A stretch of 64,000 nucleotides of DNA from Microbacterium testaceum (GTDB lineage: Bacteria > Actinomycetota > Actinomycetes > Actinomycetales > Microbacteriaceae). The stretch is taken from positions 62,001 to 126,000 of the forward strand of contig NZ_JAJGNJ010000009.1 of assembly GCF_020781835.1 (NCBI RefSeq), written 5' to 3'. The position numbers and the translations under genes were made by a program. The notes under the pieces are model-generated. The model had not been told where the DNA came from and searched no databases. It saw nothing but the letters and a program-made list of their open reading frames with translations. This document shows, piece by piece, positions 42,990 through 51,370 of the stretch. The first letter of the stretch is position 1, and each line of letters starts with the position of its first letter.

Positions 42990-43039
42990 ACTGGTCCAGT
43001 CGAATCACCGAGAATCGGCCTAGGGAACGGTCCGCTGGA
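42990..43039. promoter_or_regulatory. Candidate MocR-type operator sites
   Basis: ACTGGTCCAGT (42990-43000) is nearly palindromic, and a related ACGGTCCGCTGGA lies at 43027-43039, both in the 82-bp divergent region. MocR regulators commonly bind pairs of such half-sites near their own gene. Binding is inferred. Confidence 0.45.
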
Positions 43040-43056
43040 ACGACGCCAATCGAGGC

Positions 43057-43743
43057 ATGGCCGACTTGTCCCGCACCTTGCCCCTCACCCCGCTCACCAC
43101 CGTCCGCCGCCTGCCCCACCACCAGGTCACCGATCGCGCCGCGCTCTACGACATCATCGACGGCGCGCTCGCGGGAACCCTCGCGATCGTGCGCGACGGC
43201 CGACCGGTCGCCCTACCCGTCGGGATCGGTCGCGACGGCGACGACGTCCTCGTCCACGGCTCCACCGGCAGTGACTTCTTCCGGCGGATCGCCGCCGGCG
43301 CGCCGGTCTGCCTCACCGTCACGCACCTGCTCGGGCTGAAGTACGCCCGTTCGCTGTTCGACAGTTCCATGCGCTACCGCTGCGCGGTCGTGCACGCAGT
43401 GGCATCCGTGGTCCCTCCCGAGGAGAAGGAACGTGCGCTCCTGAATCTGTCGGAGCGCCTCATGCCGGGCCGCGGGGCCGAAGTACGCCCCATGACGACG
43501 CGGGAGCTCGCCGCGACCCTCGTGCTTCGTCTGCCGTTGACCGAGGCCAGCGTGAAGGACAACGCCACCTCGCTCGTCGAGGAGGACGACGACGGCGAGG
43601 ACCGCGCCGTATGGGCCGGCACGCTCCCCCTCCGGGTCGTCGCCGGCGATCCGGTCACCTCCGCACAGACCATGCCGGGGACGGCGATCCCCCCGTCGGT
43701 CCGTCGCGCCGCCGAGCGGGTCGCGGTCGGCGGCACGACCTAG
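43057..43743 (+). CDS. Pyridoxamine 5'-phosphate-oxidase-like flavin-binding split-barrel protein
   Basis: The 228-residue protein has the FMN-binding split barrel visible as GTLAIVRDGRPVALPVGIGRD then VHGSTGSDFFRRIAAG. The family includes pyridoxamine phosphate oxidases, F420-dependent reductases and heme- or flavin-binding proteins. The order of strands fits the PNPOx-like class but not canonical PdxH. It diverges from the MocR-type regulator and ends only 7 bp from convergent putA, leaving no room for a separate terminator. Confidence 0.82.
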   Translation: MADLSRTLPLTPLTTVRRLPHHQVTDRAALYDIIDGALAGTLAIVRDGRPVALPVGIGRDGDDVLVHGSTGSDFFRRIAAGAPVCLTVTHLLGLKYARSLFDSSMRYRCAVVHAVASVVPPEEKERALLNLSERLMPGRGAEVRPMTTRELAATLVLRLPLTEASVKDNATSLVEEDDDGEDRAVWAGTLPLRVVAGDPVTSAQTMPGTAIPPSVRRAAERVAVGGTT

Positions 43744-43750
43744 GCCGAGG

Positions 43751-46700
43751 TCAGGGCGTGACGAGCGGCGGCACGGCGTACCGTCGCGGCGTGCCGAAAC
43801 GGTGCGCGGTGATGGACACCGCCTGCTCGCGCAGGAACGGCAGCAGCTCCACCTCGCCGGCGCGCGTCGGCGCGTCCGCGTAGAGAGCGACGGCGGGTGA
43901 CCCCGAAGTGTCCTCGGCGAACCGTTGCGGCGAGCCCCCGAGCAGACGCACCCGACCGCCGGTGCGCGCCAGCCGCGCCGCCCGTCGCGCCCACGCCGGC
44001 GCGTCCTCGATCTCGTACGGAACCCCCGAGCCCTCGAGCCACGCCCGCACCGCGGGCGTCAACGCCCGGCCGCTGCTCACGGTGAGCGTCGACCCGACGC
44101 GCACTCCGGCGGCGACAACGCGCACGAGGTCCGCGTCGCGCGCGTCCTCCAGGCGCACCGTCACCGGCACGGGTGCGTACCGCAGCACGTTCTGCTCCGA
44201 CTCCAGCCCCGTGACATCGCGGGCCTGGGCGAACTGCGCCCCCCACGCGGCGGCATCGGATGCCAGAGCGGACGCCACCCACTCGCGATCCGCGGCGGGG
44301 ACCGCTGCCGTCGCGGGTCCGGCGAGCGCGTCCGTTCCCCGGGGCGCCGACGGCTCGGCATCCGTCCACGAGCCGAACCCGAAGAGGTAGTGCGGTCCGC
44401 CGGCCTTGGTTCCCGCGCCCACGGCGGACTTCTTCCATCCGCCGAACGGCTGTCGCTGCACGATGGCGCCGGTCGTGCCGCGATTGACGTAGACGTTGCC
44501 GGCCTCGATGCGCGCCAGCCACCGTTGGATCTCGGCGTCGTCGAGCGCGTGGAGACCCGACGTGAGGCCATACTCGATCGCGTTCACGGCCTCGATCGCC
44601 TCGTCGAGGGTGTCGGCCGTCATGATGCCGAGAACGGGACCGAAGTATTCGGTGCGGTGGAACTCGCTGCCCGGTTGCACGCCCTCACGGATGCCGGGAC
44701 GCCACAGTCGTCCGTCATCGTCCAGACGGCGCGGCTCGACGACCCAGCGCTGACCCGGCTCGAGCGTCGTCAGCGCGCGCAGCAGCTTCCCCTGCGCGGG
44801 CTCGATGAGCGGTCCGACGCGCGCCGCATCGTCCCACGGCATCCCGACCTCCAGCGAGGTGACCGCGTCGACGAGCTGGTCGCGGAAGCGGCGCGAGGTC
44901 GCGACCGACCCCACGAGCACGACGAGCGAGGCCGCCGAGCACTTCTGGCCGGCGTGCCCGAACGCCGACAGCGCGACGTCCTTCGCGGCGAGGTCCAGGT
45001 CGGCGCTCGGGGTCACGATGACGGCGTTCTTGCCGCTCGTCTCGGCCAGCAGCGGCAAGTCGGGGCGGAACGAGCGGAACAGCTCCGCCGTCTCATACGC
45101 TCCGGTGAGCACGACCCGCTCCACGTCCGGGTGGGTGAGCAGCTGCCGGCCCAGGTCCTTCTCCGAGACCTGCACGAGTGTCAGCACGTCCCGAGGGACA
45201 CCCGCCTCCCACAGGGCTTCGACCATGACCGCGCCGGAGCGCTCGGCGAGTGCGGCCGGTTTGATGACCACGGCAGAGCCGGCGGCGAGGGCGGCGAGGG
45301 TCGAGCCGGCCGGGATCGCCACGGGGAAGTTCCACGGCGGGGTCACCACGGTGAGCCCCACGGGAGTGAAACGGGCGCCGTCGACGCGGTCGAGGCGGCG
45401 CGCCTGCTCGGCGTAATAGTGCGCGAAGTCGATGGCCTCCGACACCTCGGGGTCGCTCTGCTCGACGACCTTGCCGCACTCGGAGCCCATGACCTCGATG
45501 AGGTCGGCACGGCGGGCCTCCAGCACGTCGCCGGCCCGGTGCAGGATCTCGGCACGCGCGTCGGCGCCGAGATCGCGCCACGCGGCGGCGGCACCCGCGG
45601 CATCCCGGATGCGTTCGTCGAGCACCGCCTCGTCCGCGACGGTGTGCGCGGCGATCGTGTCGGCACCGAGGCGCGAGGACGACATGCGTGACACGATCCC
45701 CGCGGCCCACTCCCGGTTCGCCGCGATGGCGGGGTCGGAGTCCGGGGTGTTGCGGAAGCCCGTGCGGGGCGCCTGCGCGGGCGCCGAGGTGCGATCCTGC
45801 ACGCGGTGCGACGTGGGGACGCCGGTCGGCATGTCGGCGAGCGAGGCGAGGAAGCGGTCGCACTCCCGGGCGAACAGCGCCTCGTGGGTGCCGAGGTCGA
45901 ACACGGCCGACATGAAGTTCTCGCTCGAGGCACCCTCCTCGAGACGACGGATGAGATAGGCGATCGCGACGTCGAACTCCTGCGGGTGCACCACCGGCGT
46001 GTACAGCAGGATCGAGCCCACCGTGCGCCGCACGACGGCCTGCTGCGCGGTGGCCATGCCCAGCAGCATCTCCACGTCGATGCCGCCGGTCACCCCGCGG
46101 CGCTCCGCGAGGAGCCACGCCAGCGCCACGTCGAAGAGGTTGTGACCGGCGACGCCGATGCGCACGTGCGCGGTGCGCTCGGGACGGAGGGCGTAGTCGA
46201 GCACCGCCTTGTACGAGGCATCCGTCGCCTGCTTCGACGGCCACGTCGCGAGAGGCCAGTCGTGCACGTCGGCATCCACGCGTTCCATCGGCAGGTTCGC
46301 ACCCTTGACGACCCGCACCTTGATCGGAGCACCACCGGATGCCACCCGCGCGGCGGCCCACTCCTGCAGGCGGATCATGGCGGCCAGGGCGTCCGGAAGG
46401 TACGCCTGCAGGACGATTCCGGCCTCCACGTCGTGGAACTCCGACTCGCCGAGGAGCGTCTCGAAGACCGCGAGGGTCAGGTCGAGGTCCTTGAACTCCT
46501 CCATGTCGAGGTTGAGGAAGGTCCCGGTCTCCTTCGCCACACGGTAGAGCGGACGCAGGGCCGAGACGGCGTCGGCGACCGCGGCTTCGAAGGCCCACGG
46601 GGTGTGCGGCGCGACGGTCGAGGACACCTTGATCGAGACGTAGTCGACGTCGTCGCGGGCGAGAAGTCGCCGGGTGCCCTCGAGTCGCCTCGCGGCCTCC

Positions 46701-47185
46701 TTCTTGCCGAGGATCGCCTCGCCGAGCAGATTGACGTTGAGCCGGATGCCGTCTCCGCGACCGCGGATCGCGGCGATGGCGTCGCCGAGACGGCGGTCGC
46801 TCGCATCGACGATGAGGTGACGCACCATCGAGCGCAGCGCCGTGCGCGCGGCGGGCACCACGACTCGCGGCAGGACCGGCGCCGTCAGCGCTCCGAGCCG
46901 GATCGCGGCCTTCAGGTGAAGGGGCAGGAAGTCGGGGACCAGCGGGGCGAGTCGGGCGAGGTTGGCCGCGGCGACCCGCAGGTCTTCGGGCCGAACGACG
47001 CCGTCGACGAACCCCACCGTGAAAGCGAGCCCGTTCGGATCCCGCAGCACACCGGCGAGCCGGGTGGCGGCCGCGTCGACGGGCTCGGAACGGCTGTCGG
47101 CGAGCCAGCGGCGAACCAGGGCCACGGCGTCGGCTGCCAGGTCGGCCGGAGCGATCTCCGTGGGCGTGACTTCGGTGAGCGACAT
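43751..47185 (-). CDS. putA: Bifunctional proline dehydrogenase/glutamate-semialdehyde dehydrogenase
   Basis: The 1144-residue protein is read from ATG 47185 with AAGGA upstream. The PRODH TIM-barrel domain covers about residues 110-440, with LMVRHLIVDASDRRLGDA and VRVVKGANLPMERV. The ALDH domain runs from about 540, with ETSGKNAVIV (catalytic Glu, about 718) and the catalytic Cys near 747 in AGQKCSAAS. There is no N-terminal ribbon-helix-helix, so it is not a DNA-binding trifunctional PutA. It oxidises proline to glutamate in two steps using FAD and NAD. A divergent LysR gene and palindrome suggest specific control. Confidence 0.96.
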   Translation of the reverse strand: MSLTEVTPTEIAPADLAADAVALVRRWLADSRSEPVDAAATRLAGVLRDPNGLAFTVGFVDGVVRPEDLRVAAANLARLAPLVPDFLPLHLKAAIRLGALTAPVLPRVVVPAARTALRSMVRHLIVDASDRRLGDAIAAIRGRGDGIRLNVNLLGEAILGKKEAARRLEGTRRLLARDDVDYVSIKVSSTVAPHTPWAFEAAVADAVSALRPLYRVAKETGTFLNLDMEEFKDLDLTLAVFETLLGESEFHDVEAGIVLQAYLPDALAAMIRLQEWAAARVASGGAPIKVRVVKGANLPMERVDADVHDWPLATWPSKQATDASYKAVLDYALRPERTAHVRIGVAGHNLFDVALAWLLAERRGVTGGIDVEMLLGMATAQQAVVRRTVGSILLYTPVVHPQEFDVAIAYLIRRLEEGASSENFMSAVFDLGTHEALFARECDRFLASLADMPTGVPTSHRVQDRTSAPAQAPRTGFRNTPDSDPAIAANREWAAGIVSRMSSSRLGADTIAAHTVADEAVLDERIRDAAGAAAAWRDLGADARAEILHRAGDVLEARRADLIEVMGSECGKVVEQSDPEVSEAIDFAHYYAEQARRLDRVDGARFTPVGLTVVTPPWNFPVAIPAGSTLAALAAGSAVVIKPAALAERSGAVMVEALWEAGVPRDVLTLVQVSEKDLGRQLLTHPDVERVVLTGAYETAELFRSFRPDLPLLAETSGKNAVIVTPSADLDLAAKDVALSAFGHAGQKCSAASLVVLVGSVATSRRFRDQLVDAVTSLEVGMPWDDAARVGPLIEPAQGKLLRALTTLEPGQRWVVEPRRLDDDGRLWRPGIREGVQPGSEFHRTEYFGPVLGIMTADTLDEAIEAVNAIEYGLTSGLHALDDAEIQRWLARIEAGNVYVNRGTTGAIVQRQPFGGWKKSAVGAGTKAGGPHYLFGFGSWTDAEPSAPRGTDALAGPATAAVPAADREWVASALASDAAAWGAQFAQARDVTGLESEQNVLRYAPVPVTVRLEDARDADLVRVVAAGVRVGSTLTVSSGRALTPAVRAWLEGSGVPYEIEDAPAWARRAARLARTGGRVRLLGGSPQRFAEDTSGSPAVALYADAPTRAGEVELLPFLREQAVSITAHRFGTPRRYAVPPLVTP

Positions 47186-47249
47186 GGGGATCCTTCCTCG
47201 GATGCCCTCAGTGTGCGGCCGACGTACGATCGAGAAAAGCGATGATTTG

Positions 47250-47265
47250 CGAACAGTATTGTTCG
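47250..47265. promoter_or_regulatory. Palindrome in the putA-lysR intergenic region
   Basis: CGAACA-GTAT-TGTTCG is a perfect 6-4-6 inverted repeat 21 bp before the LysR start and 65 bp from putA. It lies in a locally AT-rich stretch. The LysR protein is the natural candidate ligand. The CGAAC/GTTCG spacing (six bases) differs from the LexA box (four). Confidence 0.55.
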
Positions 47266-47285
47266 GTGATGTCGAAGGGAAGATC

Positions 47286-48200
47286 ATGTTCGACCTGCGC
47301 CGTCTCCGGCTGCTGCACGAACTGTCGATGCGCGGCACCCTGGCGTCGGTCGCCGACGCGCTCTCCTTCAGCCCTTCGACGATCTCGCAGCAGCTCGCGC
47401 AGCTCGAACGCGAGGCCGGTGTCGCGCTCCTCGAGCCCGACGGACGGCGCGTCCGCCTCACCGCGCAGGGCGAGGCCCTGGCCGCCCACGCGGCGCGCAT
47501 GCTCGCCGCCGACGAGGCCGCGCGGGCCGAGATCGAGTCGCTACAGCCGTCGCTGGCACCCGTGCGCCTGGCCGTGATGCAGTCCGCAGCGCACGGGCTC
47601 GTGCCTCGCGCGCTCGACGTGCTCGCCGCGACCGAGCCGGGGCTCCGCGTCGAGATCGCCGAGCTGGCTCCGGAGGAAAGCTTGTTCGAGGTCGCCGCCC
47701 GCGGCTTCGACCTGGCTGTGGCCGAGCAGTACCCCGGGCACACGCGCGAGCAGCGAGCACTGCTGGAGCGACGGACACTGGGGCGGGATGCCATCCGCCT
47801 CGCCGTGGCGCACGGCGACCCCGCCGCGTCGCTGGCCGACCTGCGCGATCGCGCGTGGGTGATGGAGCCGGAGGGGACCGCCGCGCGCCACTGGGCGACG
47901 CAGCAGTGCCGCGCCGCCGGGTTCGAGCCCGACGTTCGGTTCGAGCTGGCCGACCTGACCGCGCACGTGCGCCTCGTGGCCTCCGGTCACGCCGTCGGGA
48001 TGATCCCCGCGCTCGTCTTCGGGGGCGACGAACCCGCCACCCGGGCGATCGACCTCCCCGAACGGCCTCGCCGCGAGATCTTCACCGCGGTGCGCCGGGG
48101 CACGGCGGACCGGCCGGGCATCCGCGCGGTGCGGGCGGCCCTGCACGCGGCGTTCGACCGCGTGCCGGGGATCAGCGCGGAGTCAGCGTCGCGCGGATGA
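47286..48200 (+). CDS. LysR-family regulator, probable PutA regulator
   Basis: The 304-residue protein starts at ATG 47286 with GAAGGGAAG upstream. The N-terminal winged helix is RLRLLHELSMRGTLASVADA then LSFSPSTISQQLAQLEREAG. A periplasmic-binding-protein-like effector domain follows. It diverges from putA across 100 bp with a perfect palindrome, the usual arrangement of a LysR activator with its target. The effector is probably proline or a derivative. Its last 29 bases overlap the convergent MarR gene. Confidence 0.9.
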   Translation: MFDLRRLRLLHELSMRGTLASVADALSFSPSTISQQLAQLEREAGVALLEPDGRRVRLTAQGEALAAHAARMLAADEAARAEIESLQPSLAPVRLAVMQSAAHGLVPRALDVLAATEPGLRVEIAELAPEESLFEVAARGFDLAVAEQYPGHTREQRALLERRTLGRDAIRLAVAHGDPAASLADLRDRAWVMEPEGTAARHWATQQCRAAGFEPDVRFELADLTAHVRLVASGHAVGMIPALVFGGDEPATRAIDLPERPRREIFTAVRRGTADRPGIRAVRAALHAAFDRVPGISAESASRG

Positions 48201-48600
48201 TGCGCTGGAGCGCGTCGGCGAAGCCATCCGTGGTCGCCGCGGTCTCTGCGTCGACCGCACGATCGACGTCGCGGGCGAAGCGGTCCAGTTCCGACCACGG
48301 CACCGCCTCGAGGTCGATCTCGAGGTAGATGTGGTTCGCCCGGCGGTCCTCGGTGTCGAGTTCGCGACGCAGCAGATCCCGCTCGACGAGCCGATCCACG
48401 AGCGTGGTCACTCCGGCCGACGTCACGCCGAGGTGTTCTCGCAACTCCGAGGGGCGGATGCCGGGCCGGTCGCGGATACGCCGCAGGGCGCGCACCTCGG
48501 TCTCGTTGAGCCGCAGCTCGGCGCGCGCGGCCGCCTCCGCGGAGCGCCGAGCCTCGACGAAGGCGTCGAGCGCCAGGGAGAGGGCGGGGCGCGGGGACAT
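48172..48600 (-). CDS. MarR-family transcriptional regulator
   Basis: The 142-residue winged-helix protein has a recognition region PSELREHLGVTSAGVTTLVDRL and the MarR wing DTEDRRANHIYLE. It diverges from the DUF7882-type gene over 85 bp that hold an extended palindrome, so it likely represses itself and that gene. Its 3' end overlaps the lysR 3' end by 29 bases. Ligand unknown. Confidence 0.88.
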   Translation of the reverse strand: MSPRPALSLALDAFVEARRSAEAAARAELRLNETEVRALRRIRDRPGIRPSELREHLGVTSAGVTTLVDRLVERDLLRRELDTEDRRANHIYLEIDLEAVPWSELDRFARDVDRAVDAETAATTDGFADALQRIIRATLTPR

Positions 48601-48644
48601 GGCTCCACCCTAGCGACCGCTGGTTAATGCCGTAAATATCTCAC

Positions 48645-48673
48645 AGCACTATTTAACTGAATTAGATAGTGCT
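48645..48673. promoter_or_regulatory. Extended palindromic operator between the MarR and DUF7882-type genes
   Basis: AGCACTAT (48645-48652) and ATAGTGCT (48666-48673) form a perfect inverted repeat. The symmetry extends inward as ACTATTTAA versus ACTATCTAA, with 12 of 15 positions matching per half. The right arm touches the -10 box TACCTT (48673-48678) of the leaderless DUF7882-type gene, so a bound MarR dimer would block the promoter. Confidence 0.7.
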
Positions 48674-48685
48674 ACCTTCGGGCCC

Positions 48686-49063
48686 ATGGCCCTGCTCTAT
48701 TACGGCACCGATGTCGCTCCGGTCACCTTCCCCGACCGGCTGTTGGCCTACGTCAAGGTGATCACCGCCACGAAGCTCCGGCGCGGCGAGTCTTTCACCC
48801 TCACCTGGGTCGGAGACCCCGACACGAGCGGACGTTCTGCCATCTGGCTGCACCCCTCGATCCCGCTGCGCTTCGTGTTCGACGCGACCGAGGCCGATCA
48901 GCTCGCGAGCGAGTATCTGCGAGTCCTCGCCGAGCAGGCGAGCGCCTCAGCGGGCCTCGTGGTCGACCTGCGCAGCTGGGAGGACGACGAGCGCGCCGTC
49001 TCGTCCCCTGCCGCCCCGCGCACCCCTTCGGTGGGGCCGGCTGGGTCGGCGCGCGCCGCATAG
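48686..49063 (+). CDS. DUF7882-type conserved hypothetical protein
   Basis: The 125-residue protein begins LLYYGTDVAPVTFPDRLLAY, followed by a compact domain with FTLTWVGDP and SAIWLHPSIPLRFVFD, and a Pro/Ala-rich tail. The N-terminal pattern resembles a family common in Microbacteriaceae, known only as a domain of unknown function. It is leaderless: TACCTT ends seven bases before ATG. The divergent MarR and the large palindrome make inducible expression likely. A strong terminator follows. Confidence 0.75.
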   Translation: MALLYYGTDVAPVTFPDRLLAYVKVITATKLRRGESFTLTWVGDPDTSGRSAIWLHPSIPLRFVFDATEADQLASEYLRVLAEQASASAGLVVDLRSWEDDERAVSSPAAPRTPSVGPAGSARAA

Positions 49064-49162
49064 CCTGTCCGGCGGGCGACGCAGAGCATGCCCCACCTCG
49101 CCGGGTAACCGCACGGGCACGGCGCTCGAGACGACGTCACGGGCGCTGCGGAGGACCGATGC

Positions 49163-49198
49163 GGCGGGGGAGCCCCGAGGGATCGAGGCTCCCCCGCC
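49163..49198. terminator. Bidirectional terminator between the DUF7882-type gene and aztD
   Basis: GGCGGGGGAGCC (49163-49174) pairs perfectly with GGCTCCCCCGCC (49187-49198), a 12-bp stem with a 12-nt loop between convergent genes. Confidence 0.85.
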
Positions 49199-49212
49199 GT
49201 GTAGTCCGGGGA

Positions 49213-50424
49213 TCAGCGGGTCAGCGCGATCTCGTTGGGCGTGACCTCCAGTTCCGCGCTCGTCAGCACGCGCCCGCTGGTGAGATCGACCGCGTGCACC
49301 GCGTTCTTCGCGGGCTCGGTCACGTAGGCGATATCGCCGCTGACCTTGATCGCGGGGTGGGGGTCCTGCCACTCGACTGGCCCCTCCCAGGGGTCGATCA
49401 CGGGGAAGGCATCCGTGAAGGCCCCGGCCTCGGGGTCGAAGACGTGGATCGCCCCGTCGGAGGCGAGGATGTAGCCGAGGTCACCGGGGCCGCGCGCGAG
49501 GTCGCGGAAGGTGTACTCGGCGCCGTCGGGCATGTCGACGACGGTCTGCGTCTTGGCCGCGGTGTCGATGAGCGCCACGCGGTTCAGCAGGTATCCCTCG
49601 GCATCCCGGTCGTCCTTGTAGTCGCCGATCACCAGGGGGCTCGTCTCGCTGACGAACAGGTTTCCGGTGCGGCCGTAGGGCTGATCGGGGGCGTCGAGCT
49701 TGGTGATCTCGCCGTCGTCGAAGATCAGCGCGCCGTTCTCGCACCCGAAGACCACGACCTCGTCCTGAGCGGTGCCCTCACCGTGGACGCCGGGGCAGTC
49801 GGCGCTCTCGGCGATGGTCGCGCCCGACGGATCCTTCACGACGATGCCCGTGCGTCCGTCGGCGTTGCCCACGGTCGTGACGAAGGAGCCGTCCTCGAGC
49901 ACGATCGAGACGCCGTGGTGCGCCTCGACGCCGGGGATCGTCTCCGTCGGGGGGAGCTCGTCCGCGGATGCCAGCAGGGCGTCGGTGTCGAACACGGTGG
50001 TGTCGCTCGTGCCGTCGGCGTACAGCACGGTCTTGCCGCCGTGCACCACGACGTGTCCCGCCTTCTCGGCCGGGAAGACCAGATCGGTGAGGACGGGGGC
50101 GTCCTCGGCGGTACCGGCATCCAGCACCTGGAAGCCGGCGCTGGTGGTCACCATGACGTGCCGGCCGTCGCCGGCGGGGTTCAACCGCGTGAACTCCTCG
50201 GAGTCGACGTCGCCGACGACCTCGAGGGTCTCGCCGTCGAGCACGATGATGCCGCCGGCGTACGACAGCGCCACACGTGTGCCGGTCTCACCTGCCGTAG
50301 CCGACGAGCCGGGGACGGGGACGGCCGATCCACCGCCCGCGCCACCGGAGCAGGCGGTGAGTCCGACGACGGCACCGACCGCGAGCGCGAGCACGCCCGC
50401 GTGACGGAGGGAAAGGGTGCGCAT
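49213..50424 (-). CDS. aztD: Zinc metallochaperone AztD (beta-propeller lipoprotein)
   Basis: The 403-residue protein has a lipobox (VGLTACSGG, Cys about residue 25) and a Gly/Ser-rich linker. A seven-bladed-propeller-like repeat structure follows. Conserved AztD elements are seen, including IPGVEAHHGVSIV, CPGVHGEGTAQDEVVVFGC and WQDPHPAIKV, which supply His and Asp/Glu ligands. AztD hands zinc to the binding protein AztC. Here it would be anchored on the outer face of the membrane rather than periplasmic. It is the last gene of the zinc operon, 36 nt after aztC. Confidence 0.9.
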   Translation of the reverse strand: MRTLSLRHAGVLALAVGAVVGLTACSGGAGGGSAVPVPGSSATAGETGTRVALSYAGGIIVLDGETLEVVGDVDSEEFTRLNPAGDGRHVMVTTSAGFQVLDAGTAEDAPVLTDLVFPAEKAGHVVVHGGKTVLYADGTSDTTVFDTDALLASADELPPTETIPGVEAHHGVSIVLEDGSFVTTVGNADGRTGIVVKDPSGATIAESADCPGVHGEGTAQDEVVVFGCENGALIFDDGEITKLDAPDQPYGRTGNLFVSETSPLVIGDYKDDRDAEGYLLNRVALIDTAAKTQTVVDMPDGAEYTFRDLARGPGDLGYILASDGAIHVFDPEAGAFTDAFPVIDPWEGPVEWQDPHPAIKVSGDIAYVTEPAKNAVHAVDLTSGRVLTSAELEVTPNEIALTR

Positions 50425-50460
50425 GTGATTCCTCTTTCTTCTTCTGGTGCGGCCGGAAGC

Positions 50461-51369
50461 TCAGGGCGACAGGCCGGTGGCGATGCGCTCCGTGTTGACG
50501 CGCATCATGGTCAGGTAGTCGGGGGCTCCCCCGGCAACATCCGTCAACGACTCCGTGAAGAGCTCGGTCACCGTGACCTCGACATCCGCCTCCTCGGCGA
50601 GCGCCTTCATCAGGCGGTCCGGTTGCGACGACTCGGCGAAGATCGTGCGCACGCCCGCCTCGTCGATCGCGGACACCAGGTCGGCGAGGTCGCTCGCGCT
50701 CGGGGCGGCAAGGGTCGTCCCGCCCGGGATGACGGCACCCACGACGCGGAATCCGAACCGGTCGGCCAGATAGCCGAACACGTGGTGGTTCGTGACCAGG
50801 GCGCGCTGCGCCTCCGGGATGGCCGCGAAGGCGGTCGTCATGTCGGCGTCCAGGACCTCGAGCGCCTCGCGGTAGTCGGCCGCGCGGGTGGCGACTGCGG
50901 CGGCATCCACTCCCGCCATCCCCTCGAGGACGGGGACGAGCGCGTCGACGACGGCGATGGTCTGCGCGGGGTCCGTCCAGAAGTGGGGGTCGTCCGCGCC
51001 ACCGGCGTCGGTCGAGGTGTAGGGCAGCACATCGACCGCGTCGCCGGCGACGAAGGTCGCCACACCGGCGTCGGCCGCGGCGTCGAGGTGCTGCTGGAGC
51101 CCCTCCTCGAGCCCGAGACCGTTCGACACGACGAGGTCGGCCGCACGCAGGCGGGCCGCTTCGGACGCCGAGATCTCGAACGAGTGCGGATCGGCGCCCG
51201 GGCGCATGAGGGTGATCACCTCGATGTCGTCGCCGACGAGATTCGAGACGACGTCACCGAGGATGTTCGTCGACACCACGACGAGCGGACGCTCGCTCGC
51301 ACCCGGGGCGCACGCCGTCAGCAGTCCCCCGGTGAGCAGCAGGGCGGCGGCGAGACGGAGAACCTTCAT
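50461..51369 (-). CDS. aztC: Zinc ABC transporter substrate-binding lipoprotein AztC
   Basis: The 302-residue cluster A-I binding protein has a lipobox LLTAC (Cys about residue 20). Zinc ligands are visible as His in RPGADPHSFE, His in DDPHFWTD, His in VTNHHVFGYL and a late Asp or Glu. The long His-rich loop of ZnuA is absent, as in AztC, which depends on the AztD chaperone. One base separates it from the preceding lipoprotein gene, so they are co-translated. Confidence 0.92.
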   Translation of the reverse strand: MKVLRLAAALLLTGGLLTACAPGASERPLVVVSTNILGDVVSNLVGDDIEVITLMRPGADPHSFEISASEAARLRAADLVVSNGLGLEEGLQQHLDAAADAGVATFVAGDAVDVLPYTSTDAGGADDPHFWTDPAQTIAVVDALVPVLEGMAGVDAAAVATRAADYREALEVLDADMTTAFAAIPEAQRALVTNHHVFGYLADRFGFRVVGAVIPGGTTLAAPSASDLADLVSAIDEAGVRTIFAESSQPDRLMKALAEEADVEVTVTELFTESLTDVAGGAPDYLTMMRVNTERIATGLSP

Positions 51370-51370
51370 G

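Noticed and set aside
45806..47245. Long plus-strand ORF antisense to putA
   Set aside because: It lies opposite intact PRODH/ALDH coding sequence and has no independent support.
47250..47265. LexA box reading of CGAACA-GTAT-TGTTCG
   Set aside because: The half-sites CGAAC/GTTCG are six bases apart, whereas the LexA box has four. The position fits a LysR operator between lysR and putA.
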